From positions 1 through 38,444 of the forward strand of contig NZ_JACJOU010000011.1 in NCBI RefSeq assembly GCF_014695725.1: 38,444 nucleotides of DNA. The letters run 5' to 3'. Source of the stretch: Microcoleus sp. FACHB-672. GTDB taxonomy: Bacteria; Cyanobacteriota; Cyanobacteriia; Cyanobacteriales; Oscillatoriaceae. Position 1 is the stretch's first letter. Each line of letters begins with the position of its first letter. Under the pieces are notes generated by a model, which was given only the letters and a program-made list of their open reading frames with translations, was not told where the DNA came from and made no database searches. Below, in pieces: positions 8,001 through 16,135 of this stretch. Made by a program: the position numbers and the translations under genes.

Positions 8001-10382
8001 ATCATTAATTGAGGTTTCGCCTTTGATAATCGCACGCCCTCCGGCCCACTCATCCGCGCTGAGGGGTTTGCCGGTGTCTGCCCACCAACCTTTATATTCC
8101 GCGTATCTTTCGGCGTTGAGATAGCGAACACCGCCCCAAATTCTTTCGCCGGCTGGATTTACTAACAAAATTTTACCTTGCCAATCAGTAAACCAAATTC
8201 CCACCGGCAGGGTTTCCACCACAGTTCGCAGCAGTTCTTCACTTTGCTTAAGCGCTGCTTCGGCTTCAACTCTTTCGCTAATATCCCGGCAAGTGTAAAG
8301 TACGGTGCCATTATTAATTGCAACGCGTTTAACGCTGACAAGTAAGGTGCGGGGATTGCCTGTTTTTTCTGTAATTTGCCACTCGATATTTTGAATTTCT
8401 CCAGAAATTTCTAACTGGTTATGATCAAACAGGTTTTCTCCTAATAACTGGGCCATATTGCCTAAGGCTTGCACCTCTTCAGGTGATCGGTTAAATACGA
8501 GGTGAATGTTCGGGCAAATATAAGTAAAATTCCCAACATGGTCGGTAATTAAAACGGCTTCGGAAATGTTGCTAAGCGTCAGTCGGTGTAATTCTTCAGA
8601 CTGTCGCAGCGCTTCTTCCATCTGCTTGCGTTCAGTCAAATCGCGGGCGACTGTCAACACTGCCGGCACAGATTGGTAGCTGAAAAAAGTCGCTGCCGAC
8701 TCGACATCCACTTCTGTGCTATCAAGCCGACGCAGCTTTTGTTCTGTGAAGCGCACTTCCTGGGTTTCTGCTGTGCCGGTTTCAATTCTCGATCTGAACA
8801 TTTCCTGACAATCAGGATGTACAAAATCTTCTGCCGGCTGACCGATCAGCTGTTCGGAACGGGTGGCACCTAGCAGTTTAACACCGGCACTATTGATCAA
8901 GTCGATCTTGCCGTAGCTCTGGACAATGATCGCTTCTGGAGAAAGTTCGACTAACTGACGATAACGTTCTTCGCTTTCTTGCAGTGCGGCTTGTGCTTTG
9001 GAGCGTTCGACACGAGTTCGCAGCGACATTACACCATAAGCTATATCATTTGCTAATTCTTGCAGCAGCTGCACTTCTTGGGGCTTAAAGGTATCGGGTT
9101 CGGCTATGTAAATGGTTAAAACCCCAAAAAGAGCGTTCTGTAAAGAAGGTGCTTCCGCTGCTAATTTTCCGTTGTCTTTTTTGCTGTTTCCATCTAGTAG
9201 GGGCAAAGCAAGGAAAAATCCACCGCACCCCTCTGTTGGCTCACACATCGGGTAATGATGAAAACCGCTCAGAAAGTTTTGCCCGGTGTTAGTGTCGGTG
9301 AAAATTGAAAATTGAGCGGGTTCATTTTCTCCCCTTAATTTTTTAAGCTCCACACCTGATCGCGCAATGGTCTGCAGGCGATCAGGGTTGTCCGGCTCGC
9401 TCAAGTCAACCCAGCAAACACGGTATTTGCCAATTTCTACGATAATTCTACAAATATCGTGCAGTAATTCAGATTCTTCTGAAGCTCGCACAAGTGCCTG
9501 GTTGCAATCACAAAGAAGTCTTAGGGAGCGGTTGGCTTGACAGAGTTCTTCGTCAATCTTTTTTCGTTCGCTCAGATCGTGAATAATCACTGCAAAACCA
9601 ACTAACTCCTGCTTTTCGCCATTTGAGTGTTCTTTGTAGGCATCTCGCAAAGCAGTAATTGTCATATTCGCCCAAAATTGCGAGCCATCCTGACGCACGC
9701 GAACGCCTTCATCTTCACACTGATCGGCGGTAAGTACCATTTGCAACTCTTGTGCCGGCTTGTTGCAGCTAATATCTTCGCGGGTGTAAAAGCAGGAGAA
9801 ATGTGCCCCCAGAATTTCTTCAGCGCGGTAGCCCATAATACTTTGAGCACCGATGTTCCAGCTAGTCACTTGTCCATTGGTGTCCAGCATGAAAATGGCG
9901 TAGTCTGTAAGTCCTTCAATTAACAAGCGAAAGCTTTCTTCGCTGTGCCCCATCAAAGAGGTTGCTTCTAACATTTCTTTGATTTTGCGCTGTTGCATTT
10001 CTAAGGAGAGGCGTCGGGTTCGCAACAGGCTGTCCACCCGCAAGTTCAGTTCCACCGGCAGCGTGGGTGTACTCAGCACTTCATCAACACTACTCTGCCA
10101 GGACGGGATCGCTACGCTGTGTAAATGCCGGCGATCTCCCACAAGGACAACGGGCAAAAATACAGGTTCTTCAGATGCTTTTCTGACTTCTAGCTGATGC
10201 CGGTATTGTTGAAAAGCCGGTGCGTCCACAAGGCAAAGATCGAAACGCGCGCGTGCTAGGACATCTGCTATCGGCTCATTCGTCTCTTCATCAGGGATCG
10301 TGACATGGTATTGTTTAGCTAGCTGAGCCGCTAGCCATTGCCGGTTTTCCTGATCGTGTAGCAAGAGTAAAATGCGGCTCAT
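5001..10382 (-). CDS. Giant multi-PAS/GAF sensor histidine kinase
   Basis: The 1793-residue cytoplasmic kinase has no membrane segment. Domain order by approximate residue: receiver-like N-terminal domain 1-120 (Asp in CLVDAP but otherwise divergent); PAS 147-280; GAF 286-450; PAS at 470, 592, 712, 847 and 964; coiled coil 1072-1117; PAS at 1120, 1247 and 1372; HisKA from about 1559 with phosphoacceptor His in VVSHELRTPL; and HATPase_c with N box LTNLLSNAIKYSS, G1 box DQGRGIP and G2 box GGTGLGLAI. The PAS units are linked by DITERK-type helices. The last PAS has an inserted stretch of about 60 residues. The ATG is preceded by AGAGG at good spacing. The kinase has no response regulator beside it, so its partner is elsewhere. 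Ligands such as heme or flavin cannot be assigned from sequence. Confidence 0.92.
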   Translation of the reverse strand: MSRILLLLHDQENRQWLAAQLAKQYHVTIPDEETNEPIADVLARARFDLCLVDAPAFQQYRHQLEVRKASEEPVFLPVVLVGDRRHLHSVAIPSWQSSVDEVLSTPTLPVELNLRVDSLLRTRRLSLEMQQRKIKEMLEATSLMGHSEESFRLLIEGLTDYAIFMLDTNGQVTSWNIGAQSIMGYRAEEILGAHFSCFYTREDISCNKPAQELQMVLTADQCEDEGVRVRQDGSQFWANMTITALRDAYKEHSNGEKQELVGFAVIIHDLSERKKIDEELCQANRSLRLLCDCNQALVRASEESELLHDICRIIVEIGKYRVCWVDLSEPDNPDRLQTIARSGVELKKLRGENEPAQFSIFTDTNTGQNFLSGFHHYPMCEPTEGCGGFFLALPLLDGNSKKDNGKLAAEAPSLQNALFGVLTIYIAEPDTFKPQEVQLLQELANDIAYGVMSLRTRVERSKAQAALQESEERYRQLVELSPEAIIVQSYGKIDLINSAGVKLLGATRSEQLIGQPAEDFVHPDCQEMFRSRIETGTAETQEVRFTEQKLRRLDSTEVDVESAATFFSYQSVPAVLTVARDLTERKQMEEALRQSEELHRLTLSNISEAVLITDHVGNFTYICPNIHLVFNRSPEEVQALGNMAQLLGENLFDHNQLEISGEIQNIEWQITEKTGNPRTLLVSVKRVAINNGTVLYTCRDISERVEAEAALKQSEELLRTVVETLPVGIWFTDWQGKILLVNPAGERIWGGVRYLNAERYAEYKGWWADTGKPLSADEWAGGRAIIKGETSINDVIDIQCFDGKRKTILNSAVPLRNAQQEVTGAIIVNQDITELRQVQEALRESNRRIVNILESITDAFFALDRQWHFTYINRQAEQLLQKKRQELLGKNIWDLFSQAVGSIFLEKYQQAVSTGIAVSFEGFYQPLNTWFEVHAYPGEDGLAVYFQDVSERKQAQEALIESAHQLRAVFEGALDAMIVVDDNGHFVVVNPAAGVIFGLSPAELIGRHIMDFVPEAGLDFEQAWHIFRSKGRITGEFRLQRPDKTLVEIEYSAVANFLPNRHLSVMRDITNRKRTEKELKQYREQLELLVEARTGELTKANEQLQQEILSRSRVEAAHRQSEEQLRTLINAMPDLVCFKDGEGRWLEANDAILQLFELEGLNYRGQTDSDLANLSSFYRDAFLGCERTDEAAWNNAMLTRAEEVIPQPNGAIKIYDVVKVPLFDDCHNRKGLVLLGRDITDRKHAEEELVRLASIVESSDDAIVSKTLDGIVVSWNVGAEQIYGYSAEEMKGRSMNILAPPDHPFEMRRILERIEQGGRLEHYETMRMRKDGQPIHVSMTISPIVDAVGRIIGVSTIARDISDRKRIEAALERLRHQNELILNSAGEGICGLDARGKTTFVNPAASRMVGYELKELLGQPIHILLQKPLIVYRAEGKPATEEIPNSQFSTPLASELGSGPVRTAEALAVRSVSANGVGVYKCPAPAYQMPADRTPEDCPIYASLQDGSVHHLTNEVFWRKDGSCFPVEYVSTPIREQGAIVGAVVTFKDITERLAVERMKEEFISVVSHELRTPLTSMRGALGLLAAGLLSQSPEKAQRMLDIAVTNTDRLVRLINDILDLERIQSSKIAMNKQICNAGDLMLQAADTMRSMAEKAGVALSVVPVDAELWADPDRILQALTNLLSNAIKYSSSGTIVGLAGEVGSSSLANHRDGQLLISVKDQGRGIPADKLETIFERFQQVDSSDSRQKGGTGLGLAICRSIVHQHDGDIWVESALGEGSTFCFTLPLVRRD

Positions 10383-11520
10383 TGCTCAGCCTCTTGGTTT
10401 AAACGGCTTAACCAACTTTGATGTCGCGCTCTCGGATATCTCCTCTGCCGGTGAGTGATCTCCGATTTCAATGCTACAGGGCATCCTCTTCAGGTGAAGC
10501 ATTCGCATCTGCATCCTAATTGTTATGATAATTTGCCTGTGAGGGCTTCGGTTGGACTCACCCCTGTTTCAGCAACTCAATTGCCAAAACACTGCCTTCG
10601 AGAAACTCTTTTTTTTTTTTATTTTTCTTTCTCCGGTCATGGATACGGAACTTAAAGATTGACCGCTTTGCGCTAAAAACCGAGCTGTTCAATTGTTTAA
10701 GAATTGTAACGACGTACTTGCTCACTTCTCGCCTTGTCCGCTCTCAATCTTTCACCATTTTTAAGCAAAGTATCTGTTTGCCTTCTCCTGGAAAAAAAAG
10801 GAGTGACATTGAGTGATAGGGCTTGCGCCAAAGCTTCGTGCGCCACCAAAATTACCCCCTCGCCAAAGCTCTGAGTTATTTGGGCCGGCAACTCTTTTGG
10901 CTATTATCCGGTGCCTTAAGCACACATCAAGCGCCGCTTCGTTCTTAGCTCCAACATTAAAATACTGATTAAACTGTTACAATACTACCAAATATTTCCA
11001 GAGAATCTTATAGGTAGATTCCCTACTAAAATTCAGATAATTAAAGTTTTTTAGGAAAAATCAAAATAACTGAATTGTTGAAACCGGCATTTTCTAGATT
11101 CCAGGGTTAATTGTACGGAGATTTTTGAGCCGCTTGTCTCACACAAATAACAAAGAACTAAAGAGTTTGCTTCCTAGTTTTCACGTAAAAGTTAAGTTAA
11201 CTAGGATTTTATCGTTCACAGCAAAAAGTCATAAATAAAACGATATTAGCAAAGTTTGTAACTGTTAAATAACTTGTCTTGACCTATCACGGGTAGCCAA
11301 CATTGAGTGTCTTCACCGGCAGCATGCCGGCGGTAAGCGAACGCTTGAGGAGATAAATTTAGGATTTTTACCCCTTCACCCATAACAGCAAGGGCGTGGT
11401 GCCCTCGTGCTGCCGTTTCTGTGCAGCCAGAATTGCCGGCGTTTCTCATGAGTGCCTGACACGATCTGGAAGAAATGGGTTGATAATTAAAAGTTGGTTG
11501 TTTTAGGAAATCGAATATCA
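10383..11520. other. Long non-coding interval between the kinase gene and argG
   Basis: These 1.1 kb hold the promoters of two divergent genes. Visible items are an uninterrupted run of 12 T at 10609-10620, a CTCC/GGAG hairpin around 10786-10803 with an A-rich loop, and GC-rich hairpins just ahead of argG (11386-11412 and around 11314-11333). Short open frames exist but lack ribosome sites and recognisable sequence. I see no tRNA or known small RNA. Confidence 0.5.
11386..11412 (+). promoter_or_regulatory. Hairpin in the argG leader region
   Basis: CAGCAAGGGC, loop GTGGT, then GCCCT, a two-base bulge and TGCTG form a ten-pair stem about 110 bases upstream of the argG ATG. A second smaller CCGGCA/TGCCGG hairpin lies about 60 bases before it. 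They may be part of a structured leader, but the transcription start is unknown. Confidence 0.3.
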
Positions 11521-12723
11521 ATGGGTCGCGCTAAAAAAGTTGTGCTGGCATATTCGGGCGGAGTCGATACCTCCGTCTGTATTCCCTACCTAAAGCACGA
11601 GTGGGGTGTTGAGGAAGTGATTACCCTCGCTGCCGATCTGGGGCAGGGAGAAGAACTCGGCCCGATTAAAGAAAAAGCGCTGAAATCGGGTGCAGCAGAA
11701 TCTCTTGTGGTAGACGCGACGGAAAGCTTTGTGAAGGAATACGCATTTCCAGCCCTTCAGGCGAATGCTCTTTACGAAAATCGCTATCCGCTCTCAACGT
11801 CTCTAGCTCGTCCGCTGATCGCTAAGCTATTAGTCGAGGCGGCTGAACAATACGGTGCTGATGCGGTCGCGCATGGTTGCACCGGCAAGGGCAACGACCA
11901 AGTCCGCTTTGATGTCTCCATAGCGGCGCTCAATCCTCACTTAAAAGTCCTGGCACCGGCACGGGAATGGGGGATGAGTCGTGAGGAAACCATCGCCTAT
12001 GGAGAGCGTTATGGCATTCCCACGCCGGTGAAAAAATCTTCCCCCTACAGTATTGACCGAAATCTGTTGGGTCGCAGCATTGAAGCCGGCCCGTTGGAAG
12101 ATCCGTGGACGGAAGCGCTGGAAGAAATCTACCTGATGACCAAAGCGATCGCAGATACTCCCAACGAACCTGAGTATGTTGAAATCGGCTTTGAACGAGG
12201 CATTCCCACCAGTCTCAACGGTCAAAATCTGTCGTCGGTAGACCTAATTTCTCAGCTGAACGAGTTGGCCGGCAATCACGGAGTTGGCCGCATCGATATG
12301 GTAGAAAACCGACTTGTGGGAATCAAGTCGCGGGAAATCTACGAAGTGCCCGCTCTTTCAGTGTTAATTCAAGCACACCGCGATTTGGAAAGCCTGACTT
12401 TAACTGCAGATGTCAGTCACTACAAGCGCGGTATCGAAGAAACCTACGGCCAGATGATTTACAACGGTCTGTGGTACAGTCCGCTGAAAGCTGCCTTGGA
12501 TGCCTTTATTGAAAAGACTCAAGAGCGAGTGTCTGGAACGGTGCGAGTGAAGTTGTTTAAAGGCAACGCCGCAATGGTAGGCCGGCAGTCTGACAAGTCT
12601 CTCTACAGCCCTGATTTAGCGACTTATGGGGCTGACGACACCTTTGACCACAAAGCAGCCGAAGGCTTTATTTATGTCTGGGGGCTGCCGACTCGCGTTT
12701 GGTCACAGAAAACAAGAGGCTAG
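11521..12723 (+). CDS. argG: Argininosuccinate synthase
   Basis: This enzyme joins citrulline and aspartate, using ATP, to give argininosuccinate, the penultimate step of arginine synthesis. It acts in the cytoplasm as a tetramer. The 400-residue length is normal for the family. The N-terminal ATP PP-loop motif AYSGGVDTS is at residues 10-18. Downstream, the citrulline/aspartate-binding blocks [12 protein letters not shown] and [15 protein letters not shown] are intact. The start at 11521 gives the standard cyanobacterial N-terminus [14 protein letters not shown] and has an AGGA about 12 bases upstream; an in-frame start nine codons earlier is less likely. It is monocistronic and convergent with the DedA gene. 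Confidence 0.98.
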   Translation: MGRAKKVVLAYSGGVDTSVCIPYLKHEWGVEEVITLAADLGQGEELGPIKEKALKSGAAESLVVDATESFVKEYAFPALQANALYENRYPLSTSLARPLIAKLLVEAAEQYGADAVAHGCTGKGNDQVRFDVSIAALNPHLKVLAPAREWGMSREETIAYGERYGIPTPVKKSSPYSIDRNLLGRSIEAGPLEDPWTEALEEIYLMTKAIADTPNEPEYVEIGFERGIPTSLNGQNLSSVDLISQLNELAGNHGVGRIDMVENRLVGIKSREIYEVPALSVLIQAHRDLESLTLTADVSHYKRGIEETYGQMIYNGLWYSPLKAALDAFIEKTQERVSGTVRVKLFKGNAAMVGRQSDKSLYSPDLATYGADDTFDHKAAEGFIYVWGLPTRVWSQKTRG

Positions 12724-12808
12724 AGGCTAGGGAGGAAAGAGTGGGAGAGGGGAGAGTAGAGGGTTGCGGCATTTCTTCCACTCTTCCCATTCCCCTCATC
12801 CCATTTCT
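12724..12808. terminator. Purine/pyrimidine inverted region between argG and the DedA gene
   Basis: The gap between the two convergent genes is an A/G-rich run (GGGAGAGGGGAGAG and neighbours) followed by a complementary C/T-rich run (CCCATTCCCCTC and neighbours). It can fold into a long imperfect hairpin that could stop transcription from both sides. A T-run is missing, so this is a suggestion only. Confidence 0.35.
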
Positions 12809-13438
12809 CTAGTCCCGCGTTTCTAGTCGCTTTGCGCGAGATTCTAGCCAAATGGGAACGGCAATCCAGGCTACTACTAGAATTAAAGCCACGACAGCAA
12901 ATTGAGCGACCCAAGTGACTAACTGATCTAAGGGGACAATTCGCCCCACAAAGAAGGCTAAACTCACCATGACAGCGGCCCAAATCGTCGCACCGGCAGT
13001 ATTACACAACAAAAATTGTCCGTAGGGCATTTGAGCGATGCCTGCCATCGGGCCGGCAAAAATCCGCAAAAGCGCCACAAATCGTCCTAAGAATACAGCT
13101 TTAGCAGCATTGTCAATGAATTGGGTTCGGACTTGTTGTAACTGCTCTTCTGAGAAGCGAAAAATTTTACCCAGACGCAGCATTAAGGGCCAGCCGCCCC
13201 ATTTACCTAGCCAGTAACCGCAGTTATCACCTAACACGGCCCCACCGATCGCGCTTGCTAAAACGAACCAGTAATTTAGTTCTCCACTGCCGGCAAGGAA
13301 ACCACCAACGAGGGTAATTGTTTCACCGGGAAGGGGAATACCGGCATTTTCTAAGGAAATGCCGAGAAACACTGCCCAGTAGCCGTATTGACGTGCAATT
13401 TCCTGGATTGTCTCCAGCGATACAAATTCAAGGGACAT
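12809..13438 (-). CDS. DedA family inner-membrane protein
   Basis: The 209-residue polytopic membrane protein belongs to the DedA (SNARE-associated/VTT) family. It has the re-entrant region ENAGIPLPGETITLVGGFLA near residue 30 and the conserved FLGRFVALLRIFAGPMAG block near residue 115, with the family's two Arg residues. Hydrophobic spans occupy roughly 50-75, 135-165 and 175-200. DedA proteins are linked to flipping of undecaprenyl phosphate or phospholipids and to envelope homeostasis. Which substrate this paralogue handles is unknown. AAGG lies nine bases before the ATG. It is convergent with argG and appears monocistronic. Confidence 0.92.
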   Translation of the reverse strand: MSLEFVSLETIQEIARQYGYWAVFLGISLENAGIPLPGETITLVGGFLAGSGELNYWFVLASAIGGAVLGDNCGYWLGKWGGWPLMLRLGKIFRFSEEQLQQVRTQFIDNAAKAVFLGRFVALLRIFAGPMAGIAQMPYGQFLLCNTAGATIWAAVMVSLAFFVGRIVPLDQLVTWVAQFAVVALILVVAWIAVPIWLESRAKRLETRD

Positions 13439-13697
13439 TCAACACAGCCTTCTCAAATTTTTAGACTTTTGTCACATCCTCCAGACGGCAACTCGTTTAT
13501 GTGCCGGTGGAAACCTGTATTTACAGATGGGCGTTTCTGCTTAATCGGAAACGACTTTGATCCAACCCGTAGGGCTTTTGTGCTTGCCGGTCAAGGTTGG
13601 GATAGGTTTAGTCCGAACTGACTAAACTCAGTATGAACTTATTTTAACAAAATCGGAGGATTTCTTAGAAGTTGCGGGTATTTGCCGAAAAGACAGC

Positions 13698-13722
13698 TCC
13701 TTAGCCTTTTTTTGGCTAAGGA
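13698..13722. terminator. Isolated strong hairpin, nine-pair stem with a T7 loop
   Basis: TCCTTAGCC and GGCTAAGGA form a perfect nine-pair stem around seven T residues, followed on the plus strand by AGTTTATTTAT. No recognised gene ends here on either strand, so it may end an unannotated transcript. Confidence 0.4.
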
Positions 13723-14022
13723 AGTTTATTTATCCGCACTTTTGGGCTTTGCAGCCTAGGGCGGGACTGATGGCTGGGCCAAATCCTCTATGGGTTAAGG
13801 AAGTGCCGGCAAAGCCTGAAACTGCTGGACTGCCGGCAAAAACCTCGCTATTTTTTTGTAGAAATTGATTTTCCTGCCAAAATGGCAACAATGAAGCCTC
13901 CGCTTGCGTCAAAATCGCAATCATATAACTGACTTTTAAGTAAACAATATCCCCACTATAAATAGGCTGCTGGCTACCTTTTAGGGCTTGCTAAATACTA
14001 CAAATTTCATAAGCGTGTGCTA

Positions 14023-14038
14023 TGTGATGCGAATCACA
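14023..14038. promoter_or_regulatory. CRP-type cAMP receptor protein site
   Basis: TGTGATGCGAATCACA is an exact TGTGA-N6-TCACA palindrome, the consensus recognised by E. coli CRP and by cyanobacterial SyCRP1. Its centre lies about 140 bases before the STAS gene start. A further TGTGA half-site lies about 20 bases downstream. A CHASE2 adenylate cyclase gene is 2.3 kb away. Confidence 0.6.
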
Positions 14039-14171
14039 GCAATACTGTGATGGAATACAAACCAACTTCAGGAAACTTATTCCATCCTAATAGCATCACG
14101 ACAGTATTTCTTTTGAGTTTTTCTCAGCCGGCAATACCCACTTCTTTTCTCAACCTATTGGGGTCAAACTA

Positions 14172-14543
14172 ATGAAATCCATAGCAGTCAATCAAACTAT
14201 TCTTCTTCACGCACCAGAACGTTTAGATGGAAGCGGTGGCAGAGCTTTTCAGCAGCAGGTTGCCGCAATTTTACCAGAGCAGCACAATCTCTGGATCATT
14301 GATATGAGTTTTGTTGATTTTGTGGATAGTTCGGGCTTATTTGAATTAGTAGCAGGGCTGCGAGTGGCGCGCCAACAGGGATGCCGCCTGGTGATCTGTA
14401 ACCTGAAAGCGACGGTACGGCTGATTTTTGAAATCACTCAGCTTGATAGGGCATTTGAAATTTTTGACAGTTATGACGGGTTTGTCCAAACTTTAGTTCA
14501 AGAGGCTGCACCGCTGATAAATATCGGCCTAGTTGCGGCTTAA
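14172..14543 (+). CDS. STAS-domain protein, anti-sigma factor antagonist type
   Basis: The 123-residue single-domain protein has the STAS fold. A beta-strand is followed by the VDFVDSSGLFELVAGL loop-helix at about residues 50-65, where one Ser of DSSG is the site phosphorylated by a partner anti-sigma kinase in SpoIIAA/RsbV relatives. The rest (CRLVICNLKATVRLIFEIT) fits the family. A GGGG lies about eight bases before the ATG. No anti-sigma kinase or phosphatase gene is adjacent, so the partner must be elsewhere. The upstream CRP-type palindrome suggests cAMP control. STAS proteins of this size also act in cyanobacterial motility and carbon-response signalling, so the exact role is open. Confidence 0.88.
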   Translation: MKSIAVNQTILLHAPERLDGSGGRAFQQQVAAILPEQHNLWIIDMSFVDFVDSSGLFELVAGLRVARQQGCRLVICNLKATVRLIFEITQLDRAFEIFDSYDGFVQTLVQEAAPLINIGLVAA

Positions 14544-14611
14544 GGGGTTGAGTTTGAATGGGTGTGTGCTATCTATCAGTCGGTGCATCTTGTCTTGGTA
14601 AAAAATAGCTT

Positions 14612-14643
14612 AAGTTTTTGCTTTGCAGAAAGCAACTTTTGAA
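14612..14643 (+). terminator. Probable terminator of the STAS gene
   Basis: TTGCTTT, loop GCAG and AAAGCAA form a seven-pair stem followed by CTTTTG, about 70 bases past the STAS stop codon. The stem is AT-rich, so it would be a weak terminator. Confidence 0.4.
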
Positions 14644-14759
14644 GTATCAGTATAAATTTTTTCGCTTTACAAATTCTTTAAATTACTTTCAGTGTTTCTA
14701 CTAATAAGGTAAAAAGTTGTCTGATAAGCCAGAAACTCTAGTAATTTTATATTGTAAAT

Positions 14760-14788
14760 TTTATTGCTTCATCTACAGAAGCAATAAA
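14760..14788. terminator. Symmetric hairpin between convergent genes
   Basis: TTTATTGCTTC, a seven-base loop and GAAGCAATAAA form a perfect 11-pair stem, flanked by A/T runs on both sides. It sits between the STAS gene and the convergent unknown gene ending at 14824, so a bidirectional terminator is likely. Confidence 0.55.
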
Positions 14789-14823
14789 TCAACGCCTGGA
14801 AGAGAAGGCAGCGCGATTCGTTG

Positions 14824-15567
14824 TTATTCAAAATGCAGATAAGATGCAGATGAGCCAGAAATGGTTACATCTAAGATAGGCTGGCCGGCCAAGCAATACC
14901 AGTGGCAGGTAAACAAGTTAGGTTCTTGGACGCTAAGACTTGCGAGTGCCGGCGCTGCGGGAAATGGCCAAAGGCGATCAAAGCAGATCGCACCTTCTTG
15001 AAATCCAAACTGCATTAAATAGGTAGCTGGTGGGGCGTCAAGCGATCGCAGGAGGTTGCCGGCGAGTTTGTAGAGTTGCTGACGCCAAGCGTCGGATAGA
15101 TGCACCGGCTGGCAGTAGGGGAAGGAAGAAGAGGGGGAGACTGTTGAGGGTTTAGGTGCCGGCAGTTCCTCAGTTAAACCGATCACCTCTGCGTAAAGTG
15201 GCCCTTTGCTGGTGAGGACAACAGGCAACCAAAAATTGCCGGCACCCGTAGCGTATCCCATGCCCTCAACGCGCTGCCGTAACGTTACAATATCGCGGCA
15301 CACCCGGTAAATTTGCTGAGCTGGAAAAGAAAGTGTGGCCGGCAGATTTAGGGTAAAAGGACACAGCAGCACATCAGATGCCGATATCGTGTCAAGGGAA
15401 TCCGTTGTAATCACCCGGACAGTCGGTGCCGATGAATGTGGCGAAGCAGAAGTAGATGCAATGGCTTGCTGAAACGCAGAAATCATTGAATCGAGCGCAA
15501 AAACTGCCGGCAGGAGAAATTCTGCCGGCTCAGTTTCAGCATCGATCACAATCAGAACTTCAGGCAT
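14824..15567 (-). CDS. Conserved hypothetical protein, translationally coupled to coiled-coil gene
   Basis: I do not recognise this 247-residue protein with confidence. It has no signal peptide or membrane span. The N-terminus (MPEVLIVIDAE) looks like a Rossmann-type strand, and the middle has a Ser/Pro-rich variable stretch near residues 165-175. The C-terminal half (LAGNLLRSL, the FDRLWPFPAAP block and CHWYC) has a faint resemblance to the C-terminal part of ATP-grasp proteins such as PurK, but the catalytic residues cannot be identified. The ATG at 15567 lies inside the last codons of the upstream gene (ATGCCTGA overlap, eight bases), which implies translational coupling. A TTG two codons earlier is an alternative start. 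The product probably works with the coiled-coil protein, which is an inference from the overlap. Confidence 0.75.
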   Translation of the reverse strand: MPEVLIVIDAETEPAEFLLPAVFALDSMISAFQQAIASTSASPHSSAPTVRVITTDSLDTISASDVLLCPFTLNLPATLSFPAQQIYRVCRDIVTLRQRVEGMGYATGAGNFWLPVVLTSKGPLYAEVIGLTEELPAPKPSTVSPSSSFPYCQPVHLSDAWRQQLYKLAGNLLRSLDAPPATYLMQFGFQEGAICFDRLWPFPAAPALASLSVQEPNLFTCHWYCLAGQPILDVTISGSSASYLHFE

Positions 15568-16135
15568 TCCCAAATGAAGGCAGATTTAGCCCTGGGTTAC
15601 TTCCCGGTGCGAAGCTAGGTAGATCGGGCCGGCCTGTGTTTGCGCGCTTGCTTCTCACCGCAAGTCGGTAACTAGCGCTTTGCAACTCAGCGTGAAGTTG
15701 GCGATTTTCTTTCTGCAGCATCGCGACTTTTTCTTTCACGGGTTCCATGCGTTCAGCAAACTTCTCGCGATACACACTCGGCAGTTCTTGCACCACTTGC
15801 TCTAGCATCCGGCTGCGATCGTTTAATTCTTGGACTGACTGACGCAATTGATAAATCTCGGCATCGCGCTCAGCAATTTGCTCTTGGTAAAACGTGACTT
15901 GTTGCTCCACACCTAGCAGTTGTTCGCGTAAGGCTTGGAGTTGGGCTTTGCTGCGCTCAGAAACTTCTGGCTGGGGGGCAACTGTCGTTTTGCCCTTAAC
16001 GAGCCGGAAAAGCTCTTGAGATAACTGTTGCACAAGTTGGTCGCGCATTTGCAGTTCTTCCCGTAGCTGGGCGTTTTCTGCTTGCAGGGATTGTAGGGCG
16101 GATTCGGTTAGGCTCACGGTGGCTTGCAGCTCCAA
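15560..16135 (-). CDS. Coiled-coil protein of unknown function
   Basis: The 191-residue product is almost entirely heptad-type helix. One coiled coil covers about residues 8-47 (LQSLQAENAQLREELQMRD and onward), a second covers about 60-118, and a third covers about 127-160. A Gly/Pro/Ser-rich tail follows, ending PSFGNA. There is no signal peptide or membrane segment, so it is probably cytoplasmic and oligomeric. The start is uncertain: the frame opens at a TTG at 16135 with no clear ribosome site, and the first ATG is codon 31 (16045). It overlaps the downstream unknown gene by eight bases. I know no functional assignment for it. Scaffold or polar-organiser roles are typical of such proteins but are not shown here. 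Confidence 0.75.
   Translation of the reverse strand: MELQATVSLTESALQSLQAENAQLREELQMRDQLVQQLSQELFRLVKGKTTVAPQPEVSERSKAQLQALREQLLGVEQQVTFYQEQIAERDAEIYQLRQSVQELNDRSRMLEQVVQELPSVYREKFAERMEPVKEKVAMLQKENRQLHAELQSASYRLAVRSKRANTGRPDLPSFAPGSNPGLNLPSFGNA

Larger units (their letters stand above)
13439..14171. other. Non-coding interval ahead of the STAS gene
   Basis: These 730 bases contain the DedA promoter side, a strong isolated hairpin at 13698-13722, and a CRP-type palindrome at 14023-14038. A 64-codon frame on the minus strand (13730-13924) has no ribosome site or recognisable family, so I do not call it. A gene for an untranslated RNA is possible. Confidence 0.5.

Noticed and set aside
10455-10655. 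66-codon frame in the gap after the kinase start
   Set aside because: No ribosome site or recognisable sequence; its end is encoded by a T-rich tract.
13730-13924. 64-codon minus-strand frame ahead of a strong hairpin
   Set aside because: The hairpin position was tempting, but the frame lacks a ribosome site and the sequence looks like translated GCCGGC-rich non-coding DNA.
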